From NCBI RefSeq assembly GCF_001610955.1, contig NZ_CP014335.1, forward strand, positions 661,001 through 725,000: a stretch of 64,000 nucleotides of DNA, given 5' to 3'. This document shows positions 1 through 9,382 of the stretch, piece after piece (the stretch's first letter is position 1; each line of letters begins with the position of its first letter). Below the pieces are notes generated by a model. That model ran no database searches, was not told the origin of the DNA, and saw nothing but the letters and a program-made list of their open reading frames with translations. Both the position numbers and the translations under genes were made by a program. The stretch is from Geobacillus thermoleovorans. Its GTDB lineage: Bacteria > Bacillota > Bacilli > Bacillales > Anoxybacillaceae.

Positions 1-899
1 AGAAAATGAACGAAGCGAGGCTCGCCGCAGCGACAGATTCCAACGTGTTAATATTAGGGGAAAGCGGAACAGGAAAAGAGATGGTGGCTCAGGCGATTCA
101 TAATGAGAGCAAGCGGAGAAACAAACCGTTTATTGCCATTAACTGTGGAGGCATACCGCGTGATCTCCTTGGCAGTGAGTTGTTCGGATATGTGGACGGG
201 GCATTCACAGGAGCGAAAAAAGGGGGAAGCGCCGGAAAGTTTGAGCTTGCCAATGGGGGAACGCTTTTTTTGGATGAGATTGGCGAAATGTCCTTGGAAA
301 TGCAAGTGTTGCTTTTGCGCGTTATTCAAGAAAAGGAAGTGATGAGAATTGGCGGGCACAAAGTGATCCCTGTTGATGTAAGAATCATCGCAGCGACCAA
401 CAAAGACCTTCGCCAGGAAGTGCAAAAAGGCAGCTTTCGCGAAGACTTGTTTTTCCGGTTGAATGTTATGCCGATTGTTCTCCCGCCGCTTCGGAAAAGA
501 AAAGAAGATATTCCGCTTCTCGTCCGTCATTTTATTGAAAAACTGGCTCACAAACGAAATAAACCGTTTCCTGAGATACGGTCCGATTTCTTAGAGGCGC
601 TTATGCAATACGATTGGCCAGGAAATATTCGCGAGTTGCAAAATATGATCGAACGGGTGCTGAATCAGTGCGCAAAACCGGTATTGACAGCGGCTGATCT
701 GCCGGAAGAAATCTTTCGGCCTCTTCGCTTGCCTCAAGTTAGGGAGAACGTAGACATCTCCCGAAATGAGATAAAAAAGCAATCCATCATCGAGGCGTTA
801 AAGCAGTGCAACGGCAACATTTCCAAAGCTGCCCGTTATTTAGGCATATCGAGAAGCACATTTTACCGGCAAATGGATAAATGGAATATTCGGTATTGA
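1..899 (+). CDS. acoR: Sigma-54-dependent transcriptional activator, AcoR type (5' end missing)
   Basis: Bacterial enhancer-binding protein that remodels sigma-54 RNA polymerase. The window opens inside the AAA+ domain. Visible are the Walker A motif GESGTGKE, the sigma-54 contact loop GAFTGA, a Walker B region LFLDEIGE, an arginine-finger stretch around FREDLFFRLN, and a C-terminal Fis-type helix-turn-helix (GNISKAARYLGISRSTFYRQ). The N-terminal sensor domain lies upstream of base 1, so the first methionine at base 6 is internal and not a start. It sits directly upstream of acoABC on the same strand, and the next promoter is of sigma-54 type, so AcoR is the natural name. The family and role are secure. 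The effector (acetoin in the family) is inferred. Confidence 0.9.
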   Translation, partial: KMNEARLAAATDSNVLILGESGTGKEMVAQAIHNESKRRNKPFIAINCGGIPRDLLGSELFGYVDGAFTGAKKGGSAGKFELANGGTLFLDEIGEMSLEMQVLLLRVIQEKEVMRIGGHKVIPVDVRIIAATNKDLRQEVQKGSFREDLFFRLNVMPIVLPPLRKRKEDIPLLVRHFIEKLAHKRNKPFPEIRSDFLEALMQYDWPGNIRELQNMIERVLNQCAKPVLTAADLPEEIFRPLRLPQVRENVDISRNEIKKQSIIEALKQCNGNISKAARYLGISRSTFYRQMDKWNIRY

Positions 900-915
900 C
901 TGTCCCATTTTGTAT

Positions 916-970
916 CAAAGTGTAGCGACAAAGTGAAACAAAATGAAACACTTTGTCGCTGTTTTTGTTT
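916..970 (+). terminator. Terminator hairpin, possibly also an activator site
   Basis: A perfect 12-bp inverted repeat (AGCGACAAAGTG at 924-935, CACTTTGTCGCT at 949-960) is followed by GTTTTTGTTT, as expected for rho-independent termination of the regulator gene. A second overlapping inverted pair (CAAAGTGT at 916-923, ACACTTTG at 948-955) makes this a dyad-rich block about 75-110 bp upstream of the sigma-54 promoter. Enhancer-binding proteins commonly bind at that distance, so it may double as the upstream activating sequence. Confidence 0.7.
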
Positions 971-1033
971 AGGTTGGATCAAAAAGGCGGCTTTGGATAA
1001 ACAATTTGGCGGACGAAGAAAAGGAAACAAGCG

Positions 1034-1050
1034 TTGGAACGATTTTTGCT
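1034..1050 (+). promoter_or_regulatory. Sigma-54 (-24/-12) promoter of acoABC
   Basis: The sequence TTGGAACGATTTTTGCT matches the sigma-54 consensus YTGGCACGRNNNTTGCW with a single difference. The GG (1036-1037) and GC (1048-1049) dinucleotides are separated by exactly 10 bp. Transcription should start near 1060. The long reading frame that seems to begin at 1034 therefore starts inside the promoter and cannot be the real gene start. Confidence 0.85.
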
Positions 1051-1099
1051 TTATAGAAATGATGAAAGCGGTACCAATCAAGTGAAGGAGGAGAGAAAG

Positions 1100-2086
1100 T
1101 TGGCCATTTCCAAGGATCATCTTCTTTGGATGTACGAAACGATGTACAAAATTCGCTGCTATGAAGACAAAATGGCGGAGGCGTATGCCGAAGGGAAATC
1201 TCCTGTGTTTAATATCGGCGCGGGGCCGGTGCCAGGGGAAATGCATTTGGCCACTGGACAAGAACCGGCTGCGGCTGGGATGTGTGTTCACTTGAAAAAG
1301 GAAGATACGGTGACTGCCCCTCACCGTCCGCATCACCATGCGATTGCCAAAGGGGTGGATTTGAACCGGATGACAGCAGAGATTTTCGGAAAAGCCACTG
1401 GACTGGGAAAAGGAAAGGGCGGCCATATGCATTTGTTTGATCCTGACGTCAAATTTTCCTGCGGCGGGATCGTTGGGGCTGGGATTCCTCATGCCCTTGG
1501 CGCGGCGCTGGCGGCCAAGAAAAAGGGGACGGATTGGGTGGCGGTTGCGTTTATCGGCGAAGGAGCCGCCAATCAAGGGGCGTTTCATGAATCGTTAAAT
1601 ATGGCGGCATTATGGAAACTGCCATTCATTGTTGTCATTGAAAACAATCAATATGGAATTTCTGTGCCGAAAACGGCGTCTACAGCGGTTCCCTCGAATG
1701 ATGTACGGGCTGCCGCCTATGGCATTAAAGGATATTATGTCAAAGACAACGACCCGATTGATATGTACAACGTATCGAAAGAAGCGGTTGAACGTGCAAG
1801 AACTGGACAAGGGCCGTCGATTATTGAGATTGAAACATACCGTTATTTAGGACATTTCCAAGGCGATCCGGAAGTATACCGGGATAAAAATGAAGTGACG
1901 TTGCTTCGCCAAAAAGACCCCATTATTCGCCTTCGCAACTATTTATTGAATGAATGTGGGGTAACAGAGGAGACGATTGCACAGCTGGAAAACAAAGCGA
2001 CATTTGAGGTCGATCAGGCGTACGCGTTTGCGAGAGAAAGCGATTATCCCAAGCCGGAAGAGGCATTGGAAGATGTGTTTGTCTAA
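1100..2086 (+). CDS. acoA: Acetoin dehydrogenase E1 component, alpha subunit
   Basis: Thiamine-diphosphate-dependent E1 alpha subunit of the acetoin dehydrogenase complex, which cleaves acetoin to acetaldehyde and acetyl-CoA. The 328-residue length fits the family. Seen are the substrate/TPP region with GQEPAAAG and HRPHHH, and a TPP-binding motif from GEGAANQG to IENN (GEG in place of the usual GDG). The start is taken as TTG at 1100 because AAGGAGGAG lies 7 bases upstream and because the alternative start at 1034 falls inside the -24/-12 promoter. First gene of acoABC. Other branched 2-oxoacid E1 alphas are similar, and the AcoR neighbour favours acetoin. Confidence 0.9.
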   Translation: MAISKDHLLWMYETMYKIRCYEDKMAEAYAEGKSPVFNIGAGPVPGEMHLATGQEPAAAGMCVHLKKEDTVTAPHRPHHHAIAKGVDLNRMTAEIFGKATGLGKGKGGHMHLFDPDVKFSCGGIVGAGIPHALGAALAAKKKGTDWVAVAFIGEGAANQGAFHESLNMAALWKLPFIVVIENNQYGISVPKTASTAVPSNDVRAAAYGIKGYYVKDNDPIDMYNVSKEAVERARTGQGPSIIEIETYRYLGHFQGDPEVYRDKNEVTLLRQKDPIIRLRNYLLNECGVTEETIAQLENKATFEVDQAYAFARESDYPKPEEALEDVFV

Positions 2087-2113
2087 TTTCATAGGAGAAA
2101 GGAGTTTTGCCAT

Positions 2114-3133
2114 ATGCAACAAACAAAACAGCGGCTGTTAACGGGAAATAAGGCGCTGGCTGAAGCGATTCGCCTTGAGATGGAGAGAGATCCGAACGTC
2201 TTTGTGATGGGAGAAGATGTCGGAGTATACGGTGGGATTTTTGGAGCGACAGAGGGATTGTTCCAAAAGTTTGGACCGGAACGGGTCATCGATACGCCGA
2301 TTTCTGAGACCGCGTTCATCGGTGCTGCCATCGGCGCCGCTGCGGAAGGAATGCGGCCGATCGTGGAGCTGATGTTTGTCGACTTTTTTGGGGTTTGTAT
2401 GGACCAAATTTACAACCATATGGCGAAAATTCCGTACATGTCCGGCGGCAGGGTGAAACTGCCAATGGTATTGATGACGGCGGTGGGAGGCGGTTACAGC
2501 GATGCCGCCCAGCACTCGCAAACGTTGTACGCCACCTTTGCCCATCTTCCTGGGATGAAAGTCGTCGCTCCGTCGACGCCATATGATTTAAAAGGGATGA
2601 TGATTTCCGCTATTCGCGATGATAACCCTGTTGTCTTTATGTTCCATAAAACCTTGCAAGGGCTCGGCTGGATGGATCAGCTTGATGCTTCGGTTGGGCA
2701 TGTACCGGAAGAGGCGTATACTGTGCCGCTTGGGAAAGCAAATATTGTGCGCGAGGGAACGGATATCACCATTGTCGGTATTCAAATGTCAGTGCATCAG
2801 GCGCTCGAAGCGGCCAAAAGACTTGAACAACAAGGCATTCAAGCGGAAGTGATCGATTTGCGCTCTCTTGTCCCATTGGACAAAGAGACGATCATTCAAT
2901 CGGTTAAAAAGACACACCGCTTGCTTGTTGTTGATGAAGACTATCTGTCGTACGGGATGACGGCGGAAATTGCCGCGATTGCCGCTGAACATTGTTTGTA
3001 TGATTTGGAGGCGCCGGTGAAGCGGATTGCGGTTCCGGATGTGCCAATTCCTTATAGCCGTCCGCTTGAACAATTTGTATTGCCAAATGCCGATAAAATT
3101 TTCCGTGAGGCGATCCAACTCGTCAATGAATAA
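2114..3133 (+). CDS. acoB: Acetoin dehydrogenase E1 component, beta subunit
   Basis: Beta subunit of the E1 heterotetramer (339 residues). It contributes the pyrophosphate half of the TPP site and docks E1 on the E2 core. Transketolase-type pyrimidine domain features are visible (GEDVGVYGG, DTPISETAF, HSQTLYATFAHLPGMKVV), and a C-terminal transketolase domain follows from about residue 205 (VIDLRSLVPLDKETI). An ATG follows a GGAGAAAGGAG ribosome site, 27 bp after acoA, so the two are co-transcribed and probably co-translated in stoichiometric amounts. Confidence 0.92.
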   Translation: MQQTKQRLLTGNKALAEAIRLEMERDPNVFVMGEDVGVYGGIFGATEGLFQKFGPERVIDTPISETAFIGAAIGAAAEGMRPIVELMFVDFFGVCMDQIYNHMAKIPYMSGGRVKLPMVLMTAVGGGYSDAAQHSQTLYATFAHLPGMKVVAPSTPYDLKGMMISAIRDDNPVVFMFHKTLQGLGWMDQLDASVGHVPEEAYTVPLGKANIVREGTDITIVGIQMSVHQALEAAKRLEQQGIQAEVIDLRSLVPLDKETIIQSVKKTHRLLVVDEDYLSYGMTAEIAAIAAEHCLYDLEAPVKRIAVPDVPIPYSRPLEQFVLPNADKIFREAIQLVNE

Positions 3134-3162
3134 GGAGAAGTTCGTTCCAAGGGAGGCAGCTT

Positions 3163-4473
3163 ATGGTTGTCGAAGTGACATTGCCCAAACTATCCGATTC
3201 CCACGATGAAAGTTTCATTACGTTTTGGCACGTTTCCGAAGGAGATGCGGTGGAAAAAGGAGCCACGCTGGTGGAAGTGCAAACAGAAAAGGCCGTTTCA
3301 GAAATTCACGCTCCCGAGTCAGGAACAGTAAAAGAGATCAAAAAGAAACGAGGGGATACGGCCAAGGTCGGCGAAGTACTGGCCGTCATTGCCGTCGAAA
3401 CGTTTGCTCCGGACGGCGGAGATCCGCAGACAGAGATCAAGATCACCCCACGCGTAAAAAAACTGGCCAAGGAGCTTGGCGTCGATTGGAGTACGGTCAC
3501 ACCGACGGGGGCGAACGGCAAAATCACGGAAGAGGATATTCGTCGTGCGGCGAGCGCGGGAAAACAAAGGACTCCTCAAAAAACATTCGTGGCTGCCCCG
3601 TCAGTGCGAAAGTTTGCCCGCGAGCAGAACGTGTCTTTAGAGGAAATCACTCCAAGCGGAAAGAACGGAAGAATATTGAAAAGCGATATTGAAGCAGCAC
3701 TGTCGGTTCGGCAGCAAAAAGCAACCGATGAGGCTGCTGCTAGTGTTGAGATTGTCAAGAAGCAGGAAAGCCGGGAAAAAGTGCGCCGAGTGCCGCTGAC
3801 AGGCATCCGCAAGGCTATCGCCCAAGCGATGGTGCGGTCAATGCGGACCATTCCGCAAGTCACCCATTTTGGCGAGGCCGATGCGACCCGTCTTTTTCAA
3901 CATCGCCGACGGATCAAACCGCTAGCTGAGCAACAAGGGGTGAAACTGACCTATTTAGCCTATGTGGTAAAAGCACTGGCGGCGGTGTTGAAAAAGTATC
4001 CAATGCTCAACGCTTCGCTTGATGAGGAACGAGAAGAAATCGTCATTCACGAATTCATTCACATTGGGTTTGCGGTTGACACTGACCGTGGATTGCTCGT
4101 CCCGGTGATTCGTGATGCGGATCAAAAATCGTTGTTCCAAATTGCGAAAGAAATTGAAGAATTGACGGCGAAGGCGAGAGCGGGAACGATTCAAGCGGTG
4201 GAGATGAGCGGAGGGACATGCACGGTTTCGAACATCGGCTCGGCCAATGGTTCGTGGTTCACGCCGATTATTCATTATCCACAGTCTTGTCTTTTAGGAA
4301 TCGGGAAAGTTGAGAAAAAACCGGTGGTCGTCGATGATTCGATTGAGATTGCTTCTGTGATGCCGCTGTCTCTTACTTACGATCACCGTCTTATTGATGG
4401 GATGATGGCTCAACACGCCTTAAATGAATGTCAAACGTACTTGTCTGAACCGGATTGGCTGCTTGTTATGTGA
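3163..4473 (+). CDS. acoC: Acetoin dehydrogenase E2, dihydrolipoamide acetyltransferase, with two peripheral-subunit-binding domains
   Basis: Core acyltransferase that passes the acetyl group to CoA. Residues 1-78 form a lipoyl domain with the lipoyl-lysine motif QTEKA (K43). Two consecutive peripheral-subunit-binding domains follow, at about 95-128 (TPRVKKLAKELGV...GKITEEDI) and 145-178 (APSVRKFAREQNV...GRILKSDI). The catalytic domain from about residue 210 ends with the chloramphenicol-acetyltransferase-like motif DHRLIDG. Most homologues carry one such binding domain. No dihydrolipoamide dehydrogenase (acoL) follows, so E3 must be supplied from elsewhere. Last gene of the operon. Confidence 0.9.
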   Translation: MVVEVTLPKLSDSHDESFITFWHVSEGDAVEKGATLVEVQTEKAVSEIHAPESGTVKEIKKKRGDTAKVGEVLAVIAVETFAPDGGDPQTEIKITPRVKKLAKELGVDWSTVTPTGANGKITEEDIRRAASAGKQRTPQKTFVAAPSVRKFAREQNVSLEEITPSGKNGRILKSDIEAALSVRQQKATDEAAASVEIVKKQESREKVRRVPLTGIRKAIAQAMVRSMRTIPQVTHFGEADATRLFQHRRRIKPLAEQQGVKLTYLAYVVKALAAVLKKYPMLNASLDEEREEIVIHEFIHIGFAVDTDRGLLVPVIRDADQKSLFQIAKEIEELTAKARAGTIQAVEMSGGTCTVSNIGSANGSWFTPIIHYPQSCLLGIGKVEKKPVVVDDSIEIASVMPLSLTYDHRLIDGMMAQHALNECQTYLSEPDWLLVM

Positions 4474-4474
4474 C

Positions 4475-4505
4475 AAAAAACCCCGCCCCTATTCCGGGGT
4501 GGGGT
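4475..4505. terminator. Convergent terminator hairpin
   Basis: ACCCCGCCCC (4480-4489) can pair with GGGGTGGGGT (4496-4505). On the minus strand the stem is followed by TTTTTT, so it can terminate the SDR gene coming from the right. On the plus strand the stem is strong but has no T run, so it acts on acoC only partly or by blocking. Confidence 0.6.
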
Positions 4506-4645
4506 GAGAGAAGAGGGGCACCTTGTAAAGAAGTAGAGGAACATCGTAGCTTTATCGTACTCATTTTTTTACAATCACGCCATATTTTTGTTAGAAAAGG
4601 TAACGTGATTTTATTAAAAAAGTTCGGCGCCAGCGGCTGCCGCGG

Positions 4646-5509
4646 TCAATCGCTGATGAACTTGCCGCCATTTACATGAAGCATTTGCCCGGTCATGTAC
4701 GACGATTCGTCGCTCGCCAAAAAGACGTAGCACGGGGCGACTTCGCTCGGCTGGCCGGGCCGTTTCATCGGGGTGTTGGCGCCGAATGCGGCGACTTGCT
4801 CACTTTGAAAGGTGGAGGGGATGAGCGGCGTCCAAATCGGGCCTGGGGCGACGCCATTGACGCGGATGCCTTGCCCAACGAGCGCTTTGGCGAGCGAGCG
4901 GGTGAACGCGACGATTGCGCCTTTTGTCGCCGAGTAGTCGATGAGCTGTTCGTTTCCTTCGTAGGCGGTGACCGAAGCGGTGTTGATAATGGCGCTTCCG
5001 TTTTTTAAGTGCGGGAGCGCCGCTTTCGTTAGGAAAAAGTAGCCGAATACGTTCGTGCGAAACGTTTTTTCCAGCTGCGCGGCGGTGATGTTGAGAAAGT
5101 TCGGCTGTGGGTGCTGTTCAGCGGCGTTATTGACGACGATATCGAGCTTGCCGAACGCTTTGATTGTTTGTTTCACCGCCTCTTTGCAAAACGTTTCATC
5201 GCCGATGTCGCCGGCGATGGCCAAGCACCGTTTTCCTTCCTGTTCGACAAGCCGTTTTGTTTCCTCGGCGTCCTCGTGTTCGTTCAAATACAAAATGGCG
5301 ACATCGGCCCCTTCTTTGGCGAAATGGACGGCGACCGCCCGGCCGATGCCGCTGTCGCCGCCGCTGATGATGGCGACTCTGTTTTCGAGCTTGCCGCTTC
5401 CTTTATAGGTGTCTTTGATGGTGATCGGCTGCGGGTTCATCTCCGTTTGCAGGCCCGGCTGGCGCGTCTGGTGTTGCGGCGGCAGCGTCGTTTGTTGCTT
5501 CGTGACCAT
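4646..5509 (-). CDS. Short-chain dehydrogenase/reductase (YhdF/YdaD type)
   Basis: NAD(P)-dependent oxidoreductase of the classical SDR family, 287 residues. The Rossmann motif GGDSGIGRA, the NNAA motif, and the catalytic Ser-Tyr-Lys (TASVTAYEG, then YSATKGA) are all present, and the C-terminus is the usual MTGQMLHVNGG. An N-terminal Pro/Gln-rich extension of about 45 residues is typical of the Bacillus general-stress SDRs related to glucose dehydrogenase. The ATG at 5509 is chosen because GGAGGAG lies 6 bases upstream. An in-frame ATG 33 bases earlier has no ribosome site. Monocistronic; substrate unknown. Confidence 0.85.
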   Translation of the reverse strand: MVTKQQTTLPPQHQTRQPGLQTEMNPQPITIKDTYKGSGKLENRVAIISGGDSGIGRAVAVHFAKEGADVAILYLNEHEDAEETKRLVEQEGKRCLAIAGDIGDETFCKEAVKQTIKAFGKLDIVVNNAAEQHPQPNFLNITAAQLEKTFRTNVFGYFFLTKAALPHLKNGSAIINTASVTAYEGNEQLIDYSATKGAIVAFTRSLAKALVGQGIRVNGVAPGPIWTPLIPSTFQSEQVAAFGANTPMKRPGQPSEVAPCYVFLASDESSYMTGQMLHVNGGKFISD

Positions 5510-5567
5510 ATTTGCTCCTCCTTGGATATGTATTGTCATCATTAGTATGGGACGGAGGAGGGGAATT

Positions 5568-5744
5568 ATGTGTCAGGTGGACATCTATGATGAAAAATAT
5601 GGTGAGTCAAGAGGAGAACTCAGTTTCCTTGCCGTCCATTTAGCTCAAGATCGCAAATTTCGTGGGAATGACGGGCCTCAGCACCTTGTCAGTGAACTGA
5701 AACATGATGTTTTCCCTAAGTATGAAGGAGGGGATGATGAATGA
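5568..5744 (+). CDS. Small unknown protein, first of an overlapping pair
   Basis: 58 residues, acidic, starting with MCQVDIYDEKYGE and preceded by a strong GACGGAGGAGG ribosome site 8 bases upstream of the ATG. I do not recognise the family. Its stop overlaps the start of the next small gene as ATGA, which signals translational coupling. Two tiny, tightly coupled genes standing alone between convergent transcription units resemble a toxin-antitoxin pair in architecture, but no toxin fold can be named. The downstream partner has better codon structure than chance. Confidence 0.55.
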   Translation: MCQVDIYDEKYGESRGELSFLAVHLAQDRKFRGNDGPQHLVSELKHDVFPKYEGGDDE

Positions 5745-5896
5745 TCAAAAAGGAAGATCAGTTGATTTCGTTATTTGGGAGTATGCCTCCCAAAGGAGAC
5801 CGTTCTCCGATGGATTGGAAGAGTATTCGTAGACAAGCGAAAGAAGAATGGCTGAAAAAGTTGGAGAATCGTGAACAAATAAAAACAAAAAAGTGA
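5741..5896 (+). CDS. Small basic unknown protein, second of an overlapping pair
   Basis: 51 residues, lysine-rich, starting MIKKEDQLISLFGSMPPKG. It has a predicted helical, charged C-terminal half (WKSIRRQAKEEWLKKLENRE). The ATG overlaps the upstream stop, and the ribosome site AAGGAGGGG lies within the upstream gene. The form (short linear N-terminus, DxWxxIRxxAxEEW helix) recalls antitoxin-like or regulatory peptides, but this is only an impression and no family is assigned. Confidence 0.55.
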   Translation: MIKKEDQLISLFGSMPPKGDRSPMDWKSIRRQAKEEWLKKLENREQIKTKK

Positions 5897-5925
5897 CTGT
5901 ATATCGTTCGGGTGGAGCATTCAAA

Positions 5926-5963
5926 GAAAAACGACAAACGAGCCGGCCGATTCGGCCAGCTCG
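5926..5963 (-). terminator. Terminator of the yitJ-metH operon
   Basis: Read on the minus strand, CGAGCTGGCC pairs with GGCCGGCTCG around a 5-base loop (5939-5963) and is followed by a T-rich tract (TTTGTCGTTTTTC). It lies just past the metH stop codon. Confidence 0.65.
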
Positions 5964-5971
5964 TTTCCTGC

Positions 5972-8900
5972 TTATAACACATTGAAATAACGCGCTTCCG
6001 GATGGGCGAAGACGATCGCCGAAACCGATGCTTCGGGCTCCATCATATAGCCGTCGGTGAGGCGGATGCCGACATCTTCCGGATGAAGCAGGCGGAACAG
6101 TTTCTCTTGGTCTTCCAAGTTCGGACAGGCCGGGTAGCCGAACGAGTAGCGCTGGCCTTGGTATTTGGCGGCAAAGCGCTCTTCCATTGTGAAATCCGGG
6201 TCGTCCGGGAAGCCCCAACGGTCGCGCATAATTTGATGGATGCGCTCGGCGAATCCTTCGGCGATCTCGAGCGCCAACGCTTGGATGGCATGGCTTTTCA
6301 AAAATTCGCCTTCTTCCTTCCAGCGCTGGGCGAGTTCGCGGACGCCATGCCCGGCGGTGACGGCGAACAAGCCGACGTAATCCATTTCACCGCTTTCTTT
6401 CGATTTCAAATAATCGGCGAGGCAAAGATACGGCGCCCGCGGTTGGCGCGGAAAGTCGAACATCTCGAGCACTGTTTTGCCGTCAGTCGGATCGTAAATG
6501 TAAACCCGGTTGCCGTCGCTTTGCGCCGGGAAGAAGCGGTAGACGCCGGCGGGCTGAATCCAGCCATGCTCTTTCGCTTTGGCGACGAGTTCGTCGACGA
6601 CCGCTTTTAACGCCAACGCTTTTTCGTCTTTCTCTTCAAGCAGCCGTTTCACTTTTCCTTTCAAGCCGAGGTGGTGGCCGAGCACCATTTGCCAGTTGAC
6701 GTACGGCAACACGTGGTCAAGCGGCACATTTTTTAGCACGTGGCGCTCGAGATCGGCCGGGATGTAGACGGGAACGTCGGTCGAGACGGTCGATTTAACC
6801 GCTGTGACCACCGTCGTTTGCCGCGTTGGCTCGCTTTCGGCCGTTTCTTTTTTCTTGTAGTCAATCTCGCCCTGCTGGATTTGGTTGGCAAGGGCAAGCC
6901 CGTCCATGGCGTCTTTCGCGTACAAGACAACGCCGTCGTACTCGGGCGCGATTTTGTTTTCCGTAAATTTGCGCGTCAAGGCGGCGCCGCCGACTAAAAT
7001 CGGGGTCGAGATGCCCGCTTGGCGCAAGTCTTGGGCGGTGACGACCATCTGTTGAGCCGATTTCACAAGCAAGCCCGACAACCCGATAATGTCCGGCTGA
7101 TGTTCGCGCACCGCTTCAATGAGTTGTTGCGGGGCGACTTTAATGCCGAGGTCGATCACCTCGTAGCCGTTGTTGCTTAGAATGATGTCGACCAAGTTTT
7201 TGCCGATGTCATGCACATCGCCTTTGACGGTGGCGAGAATGACTTTTCCTTTTGTGCTTCCTTCTTTCTTTTCCATATACGGCTCTAAAAAGGCGACCGC
7301 TGCTTTCATCACTTCCGCGCTTTGCAATACTTCAGCGACGATGAGCTGGTTGTTGTTGAACAGCCGCCCGACTTCATCCATGCCGGCCATGAGCGGACCG
7401 TTGATGATGGACAGCGGATCGGAGTAGGTCTCAAGCGCCTTTTCCAAATCGGGAATGAGCCCGTCTTTCGACCCTTCAATAACGTAGCGGGCGAGCCGCT
7501 CTTCCAAGCTCAAGTTCGTCTGCGCCGGTTTGGCGGCGGTGATTTTGCTTCGGTAAAATTCGATAAAGGCGTTTAATGTTTCGTCGTTTGTGTCAAAAAG
7601 AAGCGCCTCGGCCATTCGCACTTCTTCTTCCGGAATCGAAGCGAACCGCTCGAGCTTCTCGGTGTTGACAATGGCGTAATCGAGCCCGGCTTGCGTGCAA
7701 TGGTACAAAAAGACCGAGTTCAGCACTTCGCGCCCGGCCGGCGGCAAGCCGAACGAGACGTTGCTGATGCCGAGCATCGTTAAGCAATGAGGCAGCCGCT
7801 CTTTAATGAGGCGGATCCCTTCGATCGTTTCTTTCGCCGCACCGATGTATTGCTCATCGCCGGTGCCGACCGGGAAGACGAGCGGGTCGAAAATGATGTC
7901 GCGCTCAGGCACGCCGTAGCGGTTCACGAGCAAGTCATACGAACGCAAGGCGATCTCGAGCTTTCGTTCGGCGGTGACCGCCATCCCTTGTTCATCGATC
8001 GTCCCGACCACAACGGCGGCGCCGTAGCGGTGTAGCAGCGGCACGACATTGGCAAAGCGCTCCTCGCCGTCTTCCAAGTTGATCGAGTTAATGATCGCTT
8101 TTCCTTGCGAATAGGTGAGGGCGCGTTCAATGACGCGCTCGTCGGTTGAATCGATGACAAGCGGCACTTTCACTTTTTTCACGACTTCGCGGACGAACTG
8201 CTCCATGTCATGGAGTTCGTCGCGGTCTGGGTCGGCGAGGCAAATGTCGATGACATGGGCGCCGCTTTTCACTTGGGCGCGGGCGATTTCCGCCGCTTCT
8301 TCGTATTTCCCTTCGGCGATGAGGCGCTTGAATTTGCGCGAGCCGATCACGTTTGTCCGCTCGCCGACAAAGAGCGGACGCATCGTTTCATCATAGATGA
8401 GCGCCTCGATGCCGGAAACGGCGTGGACATCAAACGAAGACGGAATCGCCCGCGGCGGGAGATCACGCACCGCTTCGGCAATGGCGCGGATATGATCCGG
8501 CGTCGTGCCGCAACACCCGCCGACGATGTTGATCCATCCCTTTTCGGCAAAGCGGCGGATTTTCTCTGCCAGCATATTCGGCGTTTCATGATAGTGGCCT
8601 TCCTCATCCGGCAGACCGGCGTTCGGGTAGCAGCTGACCGCCGTGTCAGCGAGCGAGGCGAGCGTGCGCAAATGGTCGGTCATAAACTCCGGACCGGTTG
8701 CGCAGTTTAAGCCGACGGCGATCGGCTTCATATGGCGCACCGAGATGAAAAACGCATCGATCGCCTGCCCGGCGAGCGTCGTGCCCATCGGTTCGATCGT
8801 GCCGGAAATCATGAGCGGCACGCGGCGGCCGACCGCTTCAAACGCCTTCGAAATGCCGAGAAAACCGGCTTTGACATTCAGCGTATCTTGGCACGTCTCG

Positions 8901-9382
8901 AGTAGGAGAAGGTCGACGCCTCCTAAGAGCAGTCCGCGCGCTTGTTCTTCGTAGGCGGCGACGAGTTCTTCAAACGTTGCGCCGCCGGTCACCGACAACG
9001 TTTTCGTCGTCGGCCCCATCGAACCGGCGACAAAGCGCGGCCAGTCCGGGGTGGAGAACGACTCAGCCGTTTGTTTGGCGAGTTTGGCCGCTTCGATGTT
9101 CAGCTCAAGCGCCAAATGACCGAGGCCATATTCGTCAAGCACGATGCGTGTCGCTCCGAACGTGTTCGTTTCAATGATATCAGCACCGGCTTCTAGGTAC
9201 GCTTCATGAATGCGGCGGATGACATGCGGGGCGGTGAGGGTCAAATATTCGTTGCACCCTTCATACGCCTCGCCGCCAAAGTCGGCGGCCGATAGGTTGG
9301 CGCTTTGGATCATCGTGCCCATGGCGCCATCGATGACAAGAATTTTTCTTTGCAGTTGCTGTTCTAAGGTGACGTTAGCCAT
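5972..9382 (-). CDS. metH: Cobalamin-dependent methionine synthase
   Basis: Transfers the methyl group of 5-methyltetrahydrofolate to homocysteine through methylcobalamin (1,136 residues). Domain order: homocysteine-binding barrel with zinc cysteines (GGCCGTTP near residue 300), pterin-binding domain ([12 protein letters not shown] onward), helical cap and Rossmann cobalamin module with the cobalt-ligand motif DVHDIG, and the C-terminal reactivation domain with [10 protein letters not shown] that binds SAM. ATG at 9382 follows AAAGGAAGG. The longer frame upstream lies inside yitJ. The start overlaps the yitJ stop by 8 bp, so the two are one operon under the SAM riboswitch. Confidence 0.96.
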   Translation of the reverse strand: MANVTLEQQLQRKILVIDGAMGTMIQSANLSAADFGGEAYEGCNEYLTLTAPHVIRRIHEAYLEAGADIIETNTFGATRIVLDEYGLGHLALELNIEAAKLAKQTAESFSTPDWPRFVAGSMGPTTKTLSVTGGATFEELVAAYEEQARGLLLGGVDLLLLETCQDTLNVKAGFLGISKAFEAVGRRVPLMISGTIEPMGTTLAGQAIDAFFISVRHMKPIAVGLNCATGPEFMTDHLRTLASLADTAVSCYPNAGLPDEEGHYHETPNMLAEKIRRFAEKGWINIVGGCCGTTPDHIRAIAEAVRDLPPRAIPSSFDVHAVSGIEALIYDETMRPLFVGERTNVIGSRKFKRLIAEGKYEEAAEIARAQVKSGAHVIDICLADPDRDELHDMEQFVREVVKKVKVPLVIDSTDERVIERALTYSQGKAIINSINLEDGEERFANVVPLLHRYGAAVVVGTIDEQGMAVTAERKLEIALRSYDLLVNRYGVPERDIIFDPLVFPVGTGDEQYIGAAKETIEGIRLIKERLPHCLTMLGISNVSFGLPPAGREVLNSVFLYHCTQAGLDYAIVNTEKLERFASIPEEEVRMAEALLFDTNDETLNAFIEFYRSKITAAKPAQTNLSLEERLARYVIEGSKDGLIPDLEKALETYSDPLSIINGPLMAGMDEVGRLFNNNQLIVAEVLQSAEVMKAAVAFLEPYMEKKEGSTKGKVILATVKGDVHDIGKNLVDIILSNNGYEVIDLGIKVAPQQLIEAVREHQPDIIGLSGLLVKSAQQMVVTAQDLRQAGISTPILVGGAALTRKFTENKIAPEYDGVVLYAKDAMDGLALANQIQQGEIDYKKKETAESEPTRQTTVVTAVKSTVSTDVPVYIPADLERHVLKNVPLDHVLPYVNWQMVLGHHLGLKGKVKRLLEEKDEKALALKAVVDELVAKAKEHGWIQPAGVYRFFPAQSDGNRVYIYDPTDGKTVLEMFDFPRQPRAPYLCLADYLKSKESGEMDYVGLFAVTAGHGVRELAQRWKEEGEFLKSHAIQALALEIAEGFAERIHQIMRDRWGFPDDPDFTMEERFAAKYQGQRYSFGYPACPNLEDQEKLFRLLHPEDVGIRLTDGYMMEPEASVSAIVFAHPEARYFNVL

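Noticed and set aside
1034..1099. N-terminal extension of acoA from TTG 1034
   Set aside because: It begins inside a near-perfect -24/-12 promoter and lacks a ribosome site. TTG 1100 has AAGGAGGAG.
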